This document shows positions 59,586-60,000 of a stretch of 60,000 bases of DNA, piece after piece. The stretch comes from Nymphaea colorata (Eukaryota > Streptophyta > Magnoliopsida > Nymphaeales > Nymphaeaceae). The position numbers were made by a program, and so were the translations under genes. The stretch spans positions 15,861,858 to 15,921,857 of the forward strand of contig NC_045144.1 in assembly GCF_008831285.2 (NCBI RefSeq), written 5' to 3'. Position 1 is the first letter of the stretch. Each line of letters opens with the position of its first letter. The notes beneath the pieces are model-generated. The model was not told the DNA's origin. It ran no database searches and saw only the letters and a list, made by a program, of their open reading frames with translations.

Positions 59586-60000
59586 AGATTTTTTTTTAAC
59601 TTTAAATAAAATGAAATTAAAATGAATGAGATAAAATACCATAAAACCTTTTTTTATTTAAAATATGTAGAAAACATATTTTTTTGTTATAAAAGAGTGG
59701 TCGGCTTCGTTTCAAGTTTCAAAACATATTTTGATGCGAGGACGAAGCATAAAACGGGGAGAGGTCTGTGCACGTGCGCCCGCGCGATGCTTATAGCACC
59801 AGACTTTGTCGTTTTGAACTCGATTTTTAATTTTGTGTTTGAAATGCCCGATTCAGATCTAAATTAAGTTTTGGATATGAAAGTTGGATCTTAGATTTGA
59901 AGATTGCGTTCTTAGGTAAAATAACACAATCTTTTAAAAAAAATTGGGCTGATTACAAGACGGAACGACAACAGAGGAAGCAGACTGCCCGGACGACTAA
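59586..60000. other. AT-rich right edge, nothing recognised
   Basis: T-runs and A-runs with no supported gene. It may continue the element that contains the GC-rich block. Confidence 0.4.

Noticed and set aside
59125-59609. Several overlapping open frames on both strands
   Set aside because: They result from high GC content (few stop codons). The translations are Arg/Ala/Pro-rich with no domain pattern.

Overview
This is plant nuclear DNA: AT-rich, full of (TA)n, (CT)n and (CA)n microsatellites, with GT-AG introns, plant-type Copia, L1 and hAT elements, and fragments of four plant gene families (SABATH methyltransferase, 2-oxoglutarate dioxygenase, ELF4-like, and MENG/UbiE-type methyltransferase). 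I cannot name the species. The gene density and nested retrotransposons suggest a TE-rich seed plant, probably an angiosperm.

Host genes. Positions 2-1502 hold the last two exons of a SABATH carboxyl methyltransferase gene. Its upstream part lies outside the window and its intron carries a hAT-type MITE. A complete four-exon SRG1-like 2OG-Fe(II) dioxygenase gene lies at 41650-48689 (355 codons, 4.7-kb first intron). It has the full Fe and 2OG ligand set but an unusual Glu in the conserved Asn-His-Gly motif. A dead copy of its core promoter and exon 1 sits 28.7 kb upstream (12849-13102). An ELF4-like clock-gene copy with an in-frame loss of its central helix lies at 34127-34309. A decayed C-terminus of a phylloquinone-pathway methyltransferase (MENG type) lies on the minus strand at 50130-50272.

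Mobile elements, left to right: hAT MITE (512-935); full-length degenerate Copia (5281-10959); CACTA-like hairpin remnant (12797-12841); 1.5-kb deleted hAT with an exact 8-bp target duplication (15036-16563); 1.1-kb Harbinger-like element (17164-18280). A dead L1 LINE spans about 19140-34000 and was split twice: by a minus-strand Copia (21774-25844, exact 5-bp duplication) and by a 5.9-kb LTR element with no recognisable gag or pol (27888-33792). Then come GC-rich hAT-type MITE patches with TA microsatellites (37165-37413, and less certainly 39126-39745 and 40765-41075), Tourist-like MITEs (38507-38759, 42643-42804), a MITE in dioxygenase intron 1 (46090-46274), and a 5'-truncated minus-strand Copia (52262-about 57060) of the same family as the one inside the LINE. 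The right end (about 58520-60000) has 160-bp and 36-bp tandem repeats and a CpG-dense GC-rich block, possibly part of a larger retroelement.

No CRISPR array, rRNA or tRNA gene was seen. The TGGTATCAGAGCC matches are LTR primer-binding sites. All retroelement reading frames are broken, and their reading frames are not reconstructed here. The best leads are the coding-free LTR element, the dioxygenase with its relict copy, the two internally deleted host-gene copies, and the GGCC-rich MITEs that contain TA microsatellites.
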